A DNA stretch of 64,000 nucleotides from Sphingomonas liriopis (GTDB lineage: Bacteria; Pseudomonadota; Alphaproteobacteria; Sphingomonadales; Sphingomonadaceae). The DNA is taken from positions 124,001 to 188,000 of the forward strand of contig NZ_JAMLDY010000004.1 of NCBI RefSeq assembly GCF_024211255.1, given 5' to 3'. This document shows, in pieces, positions 34,901 through 43,874 of this stretch. Under the pieces are notes generated by a model. That model searched no databases. It was not told the origin of the DNA and worked only from the letters and a program-made list of their open reading frames with translations. The translations under genes were made by a program, and so were the position numbers. Each line of letters starts with the position of its first letter. Positions within the stretch are counted from its first letter, which is position 1.

Positions 34901-37630
34901 ATGGCCGGTCGCGTGATCCCCTATCCCGCCCTCCACGCCAGCCACGGCGGCATCTGGATCGCCACCGACGAGGGGACGCGACCGATCGGGCGCGGCGAGG
35001 CGATCCGCATCGCCGCGGATACGCCGGTGATCCTGCTCAACGCGCCGCTGGTCGGGCAGCGGCTCGGCTATCCCGAGCTGTCGGGACTCGACCTGCTCGA
35101 ACTATTCGCCTTTCTCTATCCGGCGCGGTTCGCGGTGCCGACGCCCAACGGGCTGGCGCGCGCGGTCGATCTGTCGCCGCCCGACACCGACGAGGGCGTC
35201 GCCGCCTTCCTGCGCGAGGCGGCGGCGGCGTTGCTTGCGGTGCCCGAGGGGGACTGGCCCGAGCGCGAGGGCGCGTGGACCGCGGCGCAGTCGCTGACCC
35301 GGCTGCGCTGGCCATGGGCGCCGGCGATCGCGCCGCTGCTCGCCAAACCACGCGTCAACGAACGCTGGCTGTTCGCGACGCTGCCCGAATGGGAAGAGGC
35401 CGGCCCGCGCCCCGCACCGCTGACCGTCGCGATCTCGCCCGCCGACGCCGAGGCGCGGCTCGTCGATCTCACCGGCGATGGCGCCGAGGAGCGGCTGGGG
35501 CAGCGCGCCTTCGCCGCGGCGGCGACCGATGCGTTCGCGCCGCGGGCGATGCGCGATGCGCCCAATCTGGTGCTGGCCGAGGCGGGGACGGGGATCGGCA
35601 AGACGCTGGGCTATCTCGCGCCGGCGTCGCTGTGGGCGGAGCGCGCCGGCGGCGCGGTGTGGATCAGCACCTATACCAAGGCGCTGCAACGCCAATTGTC
35701 GAAGGAGACCGAGCGGCTGTTCCCCGATGCAGCCGAGCGTCGGCAGAAGGTGGTGACGCGGAAAGGTCGGGAAAATTATCTGTGCCTCCTCAATCTGGAG
35801 GATGCCTTGCAGGGCGGCTTCGCCGGCCGCGCCGCGATCCTCGCGCAACTGGTGGCGCGCTGGGCGGCGTATAGCGCCGATGGCGACATGGTCGGCGGCG
35901 ACCTGCCCGGCTGGCTGCCGACGTTGTTTCGGCGCAACGGCCCGACCGCGCTGACCGACCGGCGCGGCGAATGCGTCTATGCCGGCTGTCCGCATTACCG
36001 GAAGTGCTTCATCGAACGCGCGGCGCGCGCCTCCGCCGAGGCCGACGTGGTGATCGCCAACCACGCGCTCGTCATGGTCAATGCGGCGCGGGGCCGCGAG
36101 ACGACGACGCGGCCGACGCGCTACGTCTTCGACGAGGGGCATCATCTGTTCGAGGCGGCGGATTCGATGTTCGCCACCGCATTGACCGGGCAGGAGACGA
36201 TCGAACTCAGGCGCTGGATCCTGGGGCCGGAAAGCGGCGGACGCGGGCGGCGGCGGGGCTTGCAGGCGCGCCTGTCCGACGTCGCCAGCTATGACGAACA
36301 AGGCGGCATCGCGATCCAGGACGCGATAGAGGCGTCGCAGCATCTCGCCAGCGACGGCTGGCTGGGGCGGATCAACGAAGGCGCGCCGTTCGGGCCGATC
36401 GAGCATCTGCTCGCCGCGGTGCGTGGCCTGACCTATGCGCGCGCCGAGCAGCCGGGTGATGCCGGTTACGGGCTGGAGACCGAACTTGCCGAGCCGACCC
36501 CCGAATTGATCGAGGCGGCGGCGCCCGCCGCGGCGGCGCTCGATGCGCTGGTGCGGCCGCTGGTGACGCTGGGGCGGCGACTCGAAGCGGTGCTAGCCGA
36601 GGCGCCAGACTGGATGGATGCGCCGGCGCGGGCGCGCGTCGAGGGGGCGATCGCGTCGATCGGCTGGCGCGCGGAAACGGTGGCGGCGTGGCTGGCGCTG
36701 CTGGCGCGCGTCGGCGGTCCGGTCGATCCGGCGCATGTCGACTGGCTCGCGGTCGATCGGATCGAGGGGCGCGAATATGATATCGGCCTGCACCGCCACT
36801 GGCTCGACCCGACCAGGCCGTTCGCCGAGATCGTGCTCAAGCCCGCGCACGGCGCGCTCGTCACCTCGGCGACGCTGACCGGGGGCGGAGACTGGGAGAC
36901 GGCGGAGGCGCGTGTCGGTGCGCCGCATCTCGCGCGTGCGCCGTCGCGGTTCGAGGCGCCGAGCCCGTTCGATTATCCCAATCATGCCGAGGTGCTGATC
37001 GTTACCGACGTCAAGCGTGGCGATCTGCCCGCGCTCGCCAATGCCTATGCGCGGCTGATCGTCGCCGCGGGTGGCGGCACGCTGGGGCTGTTCACCGCGA
37101 TCCGGCGCTTGCGCGGCGTGCATGGCCGGATCGCCGACCGGCTGGCGCGCGAGGGGCTGCCGCTGCACGCGCAGCACGTCGATCCGATCGATACCGGCAC
37201 GCTGGTCGATATCTTCCGCGACGATCCGCACGCCTCGCTGCTCGGCACCGACGCGCTGCGCGACGGCGTCGACGTGCCGGGATCGTCGCTGCGGCTGGTG
37301 GTGATGGAGGGCGTGCCCTGGCCCAAGCCGAGCGTGCTGCATGCCGCGCGACGGCTGGCCGGCGGCGGGTCGGCCTATGACGACCGCATCGTGCGCGCGC
37401 GGCTGGCACAGGCGTTCGGGCGGCTGATCCGCCGTGCCGACGATCGCGGTGCGTTCGTGATGCTGTCGTCGGCCTGCCCCACGCGGTTGCTGTCGGCGTT
37501 TCCGCCCGGCGTCGGCATCGCGCGCGTGACGCTCGACGAGGCGGTGGCGCGGGTGCAGGCACGGCTTTCCTTACCCCTTAACATCGGGCAAGAGGCGCCT
37601 CTCGCGATCGATCACGGAGACGCCGGTTGA
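34901..37630 (+). CDS. DinG/XPD-family ATP-dependent DNA helicase
   Basis: A 909-residue superfamily 2 helicase. Walker A is AGTGIGKT (228-235), and motif II is DEGH (411-414). Four cysteines (295, 358, 363, 369) lie between them in the positions of the XPD/DinG 4Fe-4S cluster, and VIANHALVMVNA follows. Motifs LLGTDALRDGVDVPG and ARLAQAFGRLIRRADDRGAF mark the second RecA domain. Residues 1-200 form an N-terminal region I cannot assign. The ATG at 34901 replaces a weaker TTG at 34862. Its stop overlaps the next start. Confidence 0.9.
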   Translation: MAGRVIPYPALHASHGGIWIATDEGTRPIGRGEAIRIAADTPVILLNAPLVGQRLGYPELSGLDLLELFAFLYPARFAVPTPNGLARAVDLSPPDTDEGVAAFLREAAAALLAVPEGDWPEREGAWTAAQSLTRLRWPWAPAIAPLLAKPRVNERWLFATLPEWEEAGPRPAPLTVAISPADAEARLVDLTGDGAEERLGQRAFAAAATDAFAPRAMRDAPNLVLAEAGTGIGKTLGYLAPASLWAERAGGAVWISTYTKALQRQLSKETERLFPDAAERRQKVVTRKGRENYLCLLNLEDALQGGFAGRAAILAQLVARWAAYSADGDMVGGDLPGWLPTLFRRNGPTALTDRRGECVYAGCPHYRKCFIERAARASAEADVVIANHALVMVNAARGRETTTRPTRYVFDEGHHLFEAADSMFATALTGQETIELRRWILGPESGGRGRRRGLQARLSDVASYDEQGGIAIQDAIEASQHLASDGWLGRINEGAPFGPIEHLLAAVRGLTYARAEQPGDAGYGLETELAEPTPELIEAAAPAAAALDALVRPLVTLGRRLEAVLAEAPDWMDAPARARVEGAIASIGWRAETVAAWLALLARVGGPVDPAHVDWLAVDRIEGREYDIGLHRHWLDPTRPFAEIVLKPAHGALVTSATLTGGGDWETAEARVGAPHLARAPSRFEAPSPFDYPNHAEVLIVTDVKRGDLPALANAYARLIVAAGGGTLGLFTAIRRLRGVHGRIADRLAREGLPLHAQHVDPIDTGTLVDIFRDDPHASLLGTDALRDGVDVPGSSLRLVVMEGVPWPKPSVLHAARRLAGGGSAYDDRIVRARLAQAFGRLIRRADDRGAFVMLSSACPTRLLSAFPPGVGIARVTLDEAVARVQARLSLPLNIGQEAPLAIDHGDAG

Positions 37631-38166
37631 AGACGCTGACGCTGCTGCGCCACGCCAAGTCCGGGTGGGACGATCCGGTGACCCGCGATTTCGACCGTCC
37701 GCTCAACGCCAAGGGCAAGCGTGCGGCGCAGGCGGTGGGGCGCAACATGCGCAGCCTCGACCTCGCGTTCGACCATGTCGTCGCCTCGCCCGCGGTGCGC
37801 GTCGGCGAGACGCTGGATGCGGTGGTGGCGGGTTATGGCCGCACGCTCGCGCCGGTGTGGGAACGGCGCATCTACCTCGCCTCGGCGGCGACATTGCTCG
37901 ACGTCATCCACGAACTGCCCGCCGGGGCGGAGCGCGTGCTGCTGGTCGGGCACAATCCGGGGCTCGAGGATCTGGTGCTGATGCTGGTGCCGGAAGCGTC
38001 CGAGGGACTGCGGGCATTGGTCGAGGAAAAATACCCGACGGCGACGCTGGCGGAAATGACGTTCGATATCGACGACTGGTCGGCGGCGCGCGCCGGCGGT
38101 GCTATGCTGAGCCGATTCGTACGGCCGCGCGACCTCGATCCAAGCCTCGGGCCGGACGACGGCTGA
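37627..38166 (+). CDS. SixA-like phosphohistidine phosphatase
   Basis: A 179-residue histidine-phosphatase superfamily member. The catalytic loop is LLRHAKSGW with His9, the second histidine is His109 in LLVGHNPGLEDL, and KGKRAAQAVGRNM lies between. SixA-type enzymes remove phosphate from histidine-containing phosphotransfer proteins or act on small molecules. It begins at TTG (37627) in a TTGA overlap with the helicase stop, so it is probably co-translated. Confidence 0.87.
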   Translation: MKTLTLLRHAKSGWDDPVTRDFDRPLNAKGKRAAQAVGRNMRSLDLAFDHVVASPAVRVGETLDAVVAGYGRTLAPVWERRIYLASAATLLDVIHELPAGAERVLLVGHNPGLEDLVLMLVPEASEGLRALVEEKYPTATLAEMTFDIDDWSAARAGGAMLSRFVRPRDLDPSLGPDDG

Positions 38167-38167
38167 T

Positions 38168-38309
38168 TTCGCGCGAAGACGCGAAGGTGTTGTACTCGCG
38201 GCGTCGTCCTCTCTGCTTTCTACCGATGTACCTGCGGCCCCTTAAGGTGTGAAGAGCTGCCGCGGCCCAAAACGAAACACCTTCGCGTCGTCGCGTCTTC
38301 GCGCGAAAA
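38168..38309. repeat. Intergenic palindrome, family E copy 3
   Basis: TTCGCGCGAAGACGCGAAGG at the start and CTTCGCGTCGTCGCG then TCTTCGCGCGAA at the end pair as one large stem. The core GTGAAGAGCTGCCGC matches the copy at 7751-7877. It lies in the gap between sixA-like and the AI-2E transporter gene. Confidence 0.7.
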
Positions 38310-38429
38310 TCTTCTTAGCCTTCTCCTCTTCCCCTCCCGTGAACCAACCTCAACCCGAGACGGACCCGAAACGGTCCTGACGGGTTCATGCCCCGGTTCG
38401 CACGGGGACGGACGGACAAGGGGACTGAC

Positions 38430-39506
38430 GTGATCGATAGACGAAGGCTCGAATCGGGCGGGCTGATCCTGTTCCTGGGGCTCATCACGGCGGCGCTGCT
38501 GCTCGTCGTCTGGACCTTCGTCGGTGCGCTGCTGTGGAGCCTGCTCGCGGCGATCCTGTTCCAGTCGCTGTTCCGCTGGCTGCTCGCGCGCTGGCCGGGG
38601 CATCGCAACCGCGCGGCGGCGGCAACGCTGCTCATCATCCTGGTCGCGGTCATCATCCCGGCGCTGGCGATCGGCGGCATGGTCATCGACCAGTCGGCGG
38701 GCGTCTATGCCAAGGTACAGAGCGGCCAGATCGATTTCGCGCGCTATTTCCAGCAGGTCCACGACGCGCTGCCGCAATGGGTCCAGCATCCGCTCGACCG
38801 CGCCGGCCTCGGCAGTTTCGATACCGCGCAGGCGCGGATCGCGGAAGGCTTGCGCAACAGCTTCCGCGGGATCGCGAGCCAGGCGCTGTCGATCGGGCGC
38901 AACGCGGCGGCGTTCCTGCTCGCCTTCGGCGTCGGGCTGTATGTGACCTATTTCCTGTTGCGCGACGGCGAGCGGCTGGCGCCGGCGATCCGCGACGCGC
39001 TGCCGCTGGAGCGCGACGTCGCCGACCGGCTGCTCGACCGGTTCGTGTCGGTGGTCCGCGCGACGATCAAGGGGTCGGTGGTCGTCGCGCTGGTGCAGGG
39101 CGCGCTGGGGGCGATCACCTTCTGGATCGTCGGGCTGCCCGCGGCGCTGCTCTGGGGCCTGTTGATGGCGCTGGCGGCGCTGCTGCCCGCGATCGGGCCG
39201 GCGCTGGTGTGGGGGCCGGTCGCCGTCTACCTGCTCGCCACCGGCGCGGTGTGGCAGGGCGTCGTCGTGATCGTGTCGGGCGTCGCGGTGATCGGGCTCG
39301 CCGACAACATCCTGCGGCCGATCCTCGTGGGGCGCGACACCGGCATCCCCGACTGGCTGGTGCTGGTGACGACGCTGGGCGGGATCGAGGTCGCCGGCCT
39401 CAGCGGCATCGTCGTCGGCCCGCTGGTCGCCGCGCTGTTCATCGCCGGCTGGCAGATCCTGACCGAGCAGCGTGAGCGCCAGCGGGTCTCGCTTCCGACG
39501 GGGTAA
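38430..39506 (+). CDS. AI-2E family transporter
   Basis: A 358-residue inner-membrane protein of the PerM/TqsA superfamily with about seven or eight hydrophobic segments. The signature block is FGVGLYVTYFLLRDGERL followed by IKGSVVVALVQGALGAITFWIVGLPAALLWGLLMALAALLPAIG, then NILRPILVGRDTGIPDWLVLV and GGIEVAGLSGIVVGPLVAAL. I chose a GTG at 38430 because AAGGGG lies just before it; an ATG at 38388 would add 14 residues. The transported molecule is unknown. Confidence 0.87.
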   Translation: MIDRRRLESGGLILFLGLITAALLLVVWTFVGALLWSLLAAILFQSLFRWLLARWPGHRNRAAAATLLIILVAVIIPALAIGGMVIDQSAGVYAKVQSGQIDFARYFQQVHDALPQWVQHPLDRAGLGSFDTAQARIAEGLRNSFRGIASQALSIGRNAAAFLLAFGVGLYVTYFLLRDGERLAPAIRDALPLERDVADRLLDRFVSVVRATIKGSVVVALVQGALGAITFWIVGLPAALLWGLLMALAALLPAIGPALVWGPVAVYLLATGAVWQGVVVIVSGVAVIGLADNILRPILVGRDTGIPDWLVLVTTLGGIEVAGLSGIVVGPLVAALFIAGWQILTEQRERQRVSLPTG

Positions 39507-39513
39507 GGGCCAG

Positions 39514-40032
39514 TCAGCGTTTCTCCAGCAGCGATTGCAGCCCCTGCAGCGGGCTGAACGGCCGGTGCTCGTCCTCGGGGATCACCCCGGCCTCGCGCAG
39601 CACCGCCTCGGCATCGGGGCTGCGCAGGAACGGATCGAGCGCCAGCGCCATCGTTTCCGCCGCCGCTTCGCCCAGATCGACCGCGCCGCCCTCGATCTCG
39701 ACCGTGTCGAGCGCGCCTTCGTCGAGTTCGACCTCCTCCTGATCGTCGAGCCGTTCGACGAACAGCAGCGCGACGGGTTCGTCGATCGTCGCGTCGAGCG
39801 GCACGCCCGTCACCGAGCATGCCTGCACCACCGCGCCGGTGACGCGGCCGCGCACCGCGATCCCCGCCGCTTCGCGCTTCACCGCCAGCACCGCGTCGAG
39901 CCGCGCGACCGACAGCACGCCGAAGCGCGCCGCCAGCGCCGCGCGCTCGGCCTCGGTCGCGGCAATGCGTACCTCGCGCTCGCCCGCGCCGATCGCGTCG
40001 AGGCGTTCGGGACGGCTGAATTCGGGGGTCAT
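39514..40032 (-). CDS. YceD family protein (DUF177)
   Basis: A 172-residue member of the YceD family, normally encoded before rpmF and linked to 23S rRNA metabolism. The diagnostic middle is RGRVTGAVVQACSVTGVPLDATIDEPVALLFVE, with the conserved cysteine after the tetra-strand start, then a long acidic segment and LDPFLRSPDAE near the end. Here no rpmF follows; instead it is coupled (ATGA) to the cytochrome bc1 chaperone gene upstream. Confidence 0.88.
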   Translation of the reverse strand: MTPEFSRPERLDAIGAGEREVRIAATEAERAALAARFGVLSVARLDAVLAVKREAAGIAVRGRVTGAVVQACSVTGVPLDATIDEPVALLFVERLDDQEEVELDEGALDTVEIEGGAVDLGEAAAETMALALDPFLRSPDAEAVLREAGVIPEDEHRPFSPLQGLQSLLEKR

Positions 40033-40535
40033 GGCAGATCTCCCGCGGTCAGCCGGTCGAGCGGCGTGGTCGCCAGCGCTTCATGCAAGGTGGTCAGCGC
40101 GGTCGCGACATGCGCCACCGCCTCCGGTGTGGGCGCGTCGCCACGATAGAGGTTGCGGACCAGCGCCGGGGCGAGGTCGCCCGCTGCCAGACCGTCGCGA
40201 TAGGCGCCGAGGCGGCCGCCGAGCATGCTCATCATCTTGCCGATATGCTTGCCGACGACGATGTCGCCGATCCCCATCTGGCGCAGCTGGCCGTCCATGT
40301 CGTCGACGAACCGCTCGGTCAGATGCGCCGATAGCGCGGCGGCCTCGGGCTGCGTCTCGAGCCGCAGCAGCACCATCGCCAGCACCGCGGCGATCATGTC
40401 GAACCGGCCGTCGACGGTATCGGGCACCGCGCCCGCCAGATACCAATGCTCGGCCCGGCCACGCGTCACCACCGCGTTATACAAGGGCAGCGCCGCCTCG
40501 CGCGTGTCGCCGAACAATCGTCCCCACCAACCCAA
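40029..40535 (-). CDS. Ubiquinol-cytochrome c chaperone family protein
   Basis: A 168-residue member of the CBP3/UQCC1 family that assists cytochrome b assembly into complex III. The family pattern YNAVVTRGRAEHWYLAGAVPDTVDGRFDMIAAVLAMVLLRLE is near the N-terminus, and LTERFVDDMDGQLRQMGIGDIVVGKHIGKM follows. No ATG is available; translation probably starts at TTG (40535). The gene is divergent from bamE and overlaps yceD, a conserved arrangement in alphaproteobacteria. Confidence 0.9.
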   Translation of the reverse strand: MGWWGRLFGDTREAALPLYNAVVTRGRAEHWYLAGAVPDTVDGRFDMIAAVLAMVLLRLETQPEAAALSAHLTERFVDDMDGQLRQMGIGDIVVGKHIGKMMSMLGGRLGAYRDGLAAGDLAPALVRNLYRGDAPTPEAVAHVATALTTLHEALATTPLDRLTAGDLP

Positions 40536-40657
40536 TGTCTGTCCCCGTCATCCGCGTGCATGGCACCGGCGCTTGAAGCGTGTGCGATCCTCGCATATCG
40601 AGGCGATCGGCGGGCGATGCAATCGACCATGCACGCGTGCCGCCGCTGGAGATAGTG

Positions 40658-41170
40658 ATGAGCGTATCCTTTGCCCGTGTCGGCGCCCGCATCGGTCTGG
40701 TCGCGGGTGTCGGGCTGACCCTCGCGATGGGGGCCTGCGCGCCGCTGCGCTCGCATCAGGGCTATATCATCGATGCCGATCTGGTGAATTCGGTGCAGCC
40801 GGGCGTCGACAACCGCGCCTCGGTCGCGCAGGTGCTGGGGCGGCCGACGATCGCCAGCCAGTTCGGCACGCAGGACTGGTATTATGTCGCGCGCGACAGC
40901 CGCAACCTCAATTTCCAGAAGCCCAAGGCGAAGGACCAGATCGCGCTGAAGATCAGCTTCGACGCCAACGGCACCGTCACCTCGGTCACCCGCACCGGCG
41001 CCGAGCAGATCGCCAGCATCGATCCCTATGGCAAGACGACGCCGACGCTGGGCAAGAAGCGCGGCTTCTTCGAGGATCTGTTCGGCAATATCGGCACCGT
41101 AGGCGCGGCGGGCACGGGCGGCCAGGGTGGCCGCGGCGGTGGTGGTGGCGGCGGTCGCGACACGCCGTAA
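40658..41170 (+). CDS. bamE: Outer membrane assembly lipoprotein BamE (SmpA/OmlA)
   Basis: A 170-residue lipoprotein of the Bam complex. The signal ends in LAMGAC, so Cys27 is the lipidated residue. The SmpA/OmlA domain is in VNSVQPGVDNRASVAQVLGRPTIASQFGTQDWYYVARD. The last 25 residues are a Gly-rich tail (GGQGGRGGGGGGGRDTP), an unusual extension. A GGAGATAG sequence precedes the ATG at 40658. Confidence 0.92.
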   Translation: MSVSFARVGARIGLVAGVGLTLAMGACAPLRSHQGYIIDADLVNSVQPGVDNRASVAQVLGRPTIASQFGTQDWYYVARDSRNLNFQKPKAKDQIALKISFDANGTVTSVTRTGAEQIASIDPYGKTTPTLGKKRGFFEDLFGNIGTVGAAGTGGQGGRGGGGGGGRDTP

Positions 41171-41194
41171 CACCCGGTATCGGCTCCCCCGGTT

Positions 41195-41276
41195 GGTCGC
41201 GCCGCCTGCTACGCATCGGCGCGACCGTGCCGTGCTTGGACCGGCACTGATCCCGAAAGGGGAAAAGGGATCAGTG
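41195..41276. terminator. Two hairpins between convergent bamE and pbpC
   Basis: Hairpin one has 10-bp arms GGTCGCGCCG (41195-41204) and CGGCGCGACC (41217-41226). Hairpin two has 10-bp arms CACTGATCCC (41245-41254) and GGGATCAGTG (41267-41276) around GAAAGGGGAAAA; on the minus strand that loop is T-rich. Together they probably insulate the convergent genes in both directions. Confidence 0.55.
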
Positions 41277-41327
41277 GCCGCTAACGCGCCGCCATCGGAA
41301 TGGTTCTGGCACGCTCGCGCTTTTTCG

Positions 41328-43460
41328 TCAGCGCACCGTGAACATCACCTGATCGACCACCCGCCCGGCCAGATCGACCAGCCGTAGCCGGTGCGCGCCC
41401 GGCCCGGGCAGGATCAGCGCGGGCCGATCCGCCTGCCCGATATCGCGCCGGTCAAGCATGATGCGATGCGCCATGGCGGCACCGCTGACGCCGATGCTCA
41501 GACGCTGGCGGTCGATCGGGATATCGGGGTCGAGCGCATAGACGCTGCCCGATACCGGGTTGGTGATGCGCGGCCGCCGCGATTCGGCGGGGGCGGCGGC
41601 GATCAGCCTCTGTGCAGTACCGCGCAGGAAATAGTCGCGGCGCGGCTCCTCGATATGGTCGGCGAAGGCGACGGGGGAAGCGACGACGTCGGCGGGGGCG
41701 GCGGGCTCGCGGCCCGGGCTGCGCGCATGGAGCGCCAGCATCACGTCGCGCCACACCGGCGCCGCGCCGCTGGTGCCGGAGACGGCGCGCATCGGATCGC
41801 CCTCGGCATTGCCGACCCAGACCGCGACGGTGAAGCGGTTCGAGAAGCCGACGCACCAATTGTCGCGCATCGCCTTCGACGTCCCCGTCTTCACCGCCGC
41901 CCAGAACGGCAGGCGCAGCGCCGAATCGAGGCCGAAGGTCGCGGCGCGGGCATTGGGATCGGCGATGATGTCGGCGACGATCCACGCCGCGGCGGGGCTG
42001 ACGATCGCGCGTGGGCTGGTCGCGGACTGGTCGCGGGTCACGCGCAGCGGGCGCCAGCGCCCGTGATCGGCGAGGGCGCGATAGGCGGCGGCCTGTTCGA
42101 GCAGCGTGACCTCCGCCGAGCCCAGCGCCAGCGAAAAGCCGTAATAACTGCCGTCCTCGACAAGGCCGCGATAGCCGAGGTCCCAGAGGCGGTCGCGGAA
42201 CGGCTCGACGCCGACGAGCAGCAAAGTGCGCACCGCGGGGACGTTGAGCGAGCCGGCGAGCGCGGTGCGCGCCGACACCGGACCCTTGAAGCCGCGATCG
42301 TAATTCTGCGGCACGTAGAGGCCCGAGGCGGTGTCGAGCTGCACCGGCGAATCGTCGAGGATCGACGCCGCGGTGAGGTAACGGCGCTCGATTCCAAGCG
42401 CGTATAGGAACGGTTTGAGCGTTGACCCGGCCTGGCGATAGGCATTGGCATTGTCGACCGCCGGCGCGGTCGAGGCGCCGCCGATGCCGCCGACATAGGC
42501 GAGCACCTCTCCGCTCGCATTGTCGACCACTACCACCGCGCCGTCGCGCGCACGGGTGCCGCCGAGGCCGAGCAGCTGCCGTCGCAGCGCCGCCGCGGCG
42601 AAGCGCTGGATATCGGCGTCGAGCGTCGTGGTGACGCGCAGCCCCGCCTTGGTCAGCAGCCGGTCGGCGAGATGCGGCGCGAGGCCGGGATCGAGCGCAA
42701 GGCTGCGCGCCGGACCGAGCATCGCCGCGGCGAGCGCGGGGAAGCGGGTGCAGTCGCGTGTTGCGGCGAGCGCGCAGGCGCGGCGGGCGATCGTCGCGGC
42801 ATCGGCGCGCGGATCGGGGAGCAGCGCGGCGAGCAGCAGGCCGTCGTCGCGGGTGAGGCTGGCCGGGGTCTTGCCGAACAGGCCGAGTGCGGCGGCGCCA
42901 ATCCCCTGCGCCTCGCCGCGATAGCCGGCGAGGTTGAGATAGGCTTCGAGGATCTGGTCCTTGCTCCAGCGCGATTCGAGCGCGCGGGCGGCGCGGAGCT
43001 GGCGGAGCTTGTCGAGCCAGCCGCGCGCGCCGGGGCGCGCGAGGCCGGGAGAGAGGAAGGCGGCGAGCTGCATCGACAGCGTCGAGGCGCCGCGAACCTT
43101 CCGAGGATCGAGCCGGTGGCGCGCGGCGGCACCGAGCGCGAGCCAGTCGACGCCACCATGGTCGCGGAAGCGATGGTCCTCGGCCGCGACGATCGCATCG
43201 CGCGCAGGCGGCGCGACCGCGGCGAGCGGCGTCCAGGCGAGCCGCCGCGCGGCGAAATCGACGCGGGCGCTGTCGATCAGCCGGCCGTGGCGATCGTAGA
43301 GCCATGATTCGGACGGGTGCCAGCGGCTACGGACTTGCGCGTAATCGGGGAGCGCGGGCGGGCGGGTGGCGTAGTCCAGCGTGCCACCGGTGACGGCGAG
43401 CACGCCGACGAGCGCCATGACGCGGGCAGGGGTTATGTGAATGGAAAGGCGCGCGCTCAT
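41328..43460 (-). CDS. pbpC: Penicillin-binding protein 1C
   Basis: A 710-residue bifunctional peptidoglycan enzyme. After an N-terminal membrane anchor, the glycosyltransferase has Glu94 in AAEDHRFRDHGGVDW and GASTLSMQLA. The transpeptidase-type domain has STLK (Ser346), SLN (404-406) and KTGTS (524-528). The C-terminal PBP1C domain (about 620-710) includes RITNPVSGSVYALDPDIP. The start at 43460 excludes an upstream frame extension that lies in repeat DNA. It is downstream of the alpha-2-macroglobulin gene, as in E. coli yfhM-pbpC. Confidence 0.95.
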   Translation of the reverse strand: MSARLSIHITPARVMALVGVLAVTGGTLDYATRPPALPDYAQVRSRWHPSESWLYDRHGRLIDSARVDFAARRLAWTPLAAVAPPARDAIVAAEDHRFRDHGGVDWLALGAAARHRLDPRKVRGASTLSMQLAAFLSPGLARPGARGWLDKLRQLRAARALESRWSKDQILEAYLNLAGYRGEAQGIGAAALGLFGKTPASLTRDDGLLLAALLPDPRADAATIARRACALAATRDCTRFPALAAAMLGPARSLALDPGLAPHLADRLLTKAGLRVTTTLDADIQRFAAAALRRQLLGLGGTRARDGAVVVVDNASGEVLAYVGGIGGASTAPAVDNANAYRQAGSTLKPFLYALGIERRYLTAASILDDSPVQLDTASGLYVPQNYDRGFKGPVSARTALAGSLNVPAVRTLLLVGVEPFRDRLWDLGYRGLVEDGSYYGFSLALGSAEVTLLEQAAAYRALADHGRWRPLRVTRDQSATSPRAIVSPAAAWIVADIIADPNARAATFGLDSALRLPFWAAVKTGTSKAMRDNWCVGFSNRFTVAVWVGNAEGDPMRAVSGTSGAAPVWRDVMLALHARSPGREPAAPADVVASPVAFADHIEEPRRDYFLRGTAQRLIAAAPAESRRPRITNPVSGSVYALDPDIPIDRQRLSIGVSGAAMAHRIMLDRRDIGQADRPALILPGPGAHRLRLVDLAGRVVDQVMFTVR

Positions 43461-43481
43461 GCCGCGGATGGTGTTTTCTGC

Positions 43482-43574
43482 TCCACCCCGGCGAAGGCCG
43501 GGGTCCAGTCGGGCAAACGGTCGCGGATCATCGCCGCCGCGCCGCCACTGGACCCCGGCCTCCGCCGGGGTGGA
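43482..43574. repeat. Intergenic palindrome, family C
   Basis: TCCACCCCGGCGAAGGCCGG plus GGTCCAG pairs with CTGGACCCCGGCCTCCGCCG plus GGGTGGA. This forms a stem of more than 20 bases just upstream of pbpC, in its probable leader. It is one of two repeats in the 414-base gap 43461-43874, which holds no gene. Confidence 0.7.
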
Positions 43575-43652
43575 CGCTGTGGGAGCCATCAGCGCGCATC
43601 ACGGGCGCCCGTCGCGCCAGCGCAGCGGGAGAACGAAACCGCCCCCCAATTC

Positions 43653-43762
43653 CTCCGTCACCCCGGACCTGTTCCGGCGTCCACTCCGCGGCGAGGCATA
43701 CGCTTCGAGGCGAAACCGTACGCCCGCGGCCCGGTGGACCCCGGAACAAGTCCGGGGTGACG
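43653..43762. repeat. Intergenic palindrome, family B copy 2
   Basis: Starts CGTCACCCCGGACCTGTTCC and ends GGAACAAGTCCGGGGTGACG; the body contains CCACTCCGCGGCGAGGC and GGCCCGGTGGACCCC as in the other copies. It lies between the alpha-2-macroglobulin stop and pbpC. The left boundary is accurate to a few bases. Confidence 0.7.
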
Positions 43763-43874
43763 AGGGAGTTGGGGTTGCGTTCGTGCGTCAGCCAACGCGC
43801 GGCGGAGGCGCCGCCGACGGCCGCCATCCCCCGTCCGACTCCAAATCGCGCCGCGCGCCGCACCGACGGCCCCC

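Noticed and set aside
39514..40030. Expected rpmF after the YceD-family gene
   Set aside because: Sequence after yceD is the AI-2E transporter on the opposite strand; no 50S protein L32 frame is present.
43461..43589. N-terminal extension of pbpC to 43589
   Set aside because: The added 43 residues are encoded by the family C palindrome and do not resemble PBP1C.
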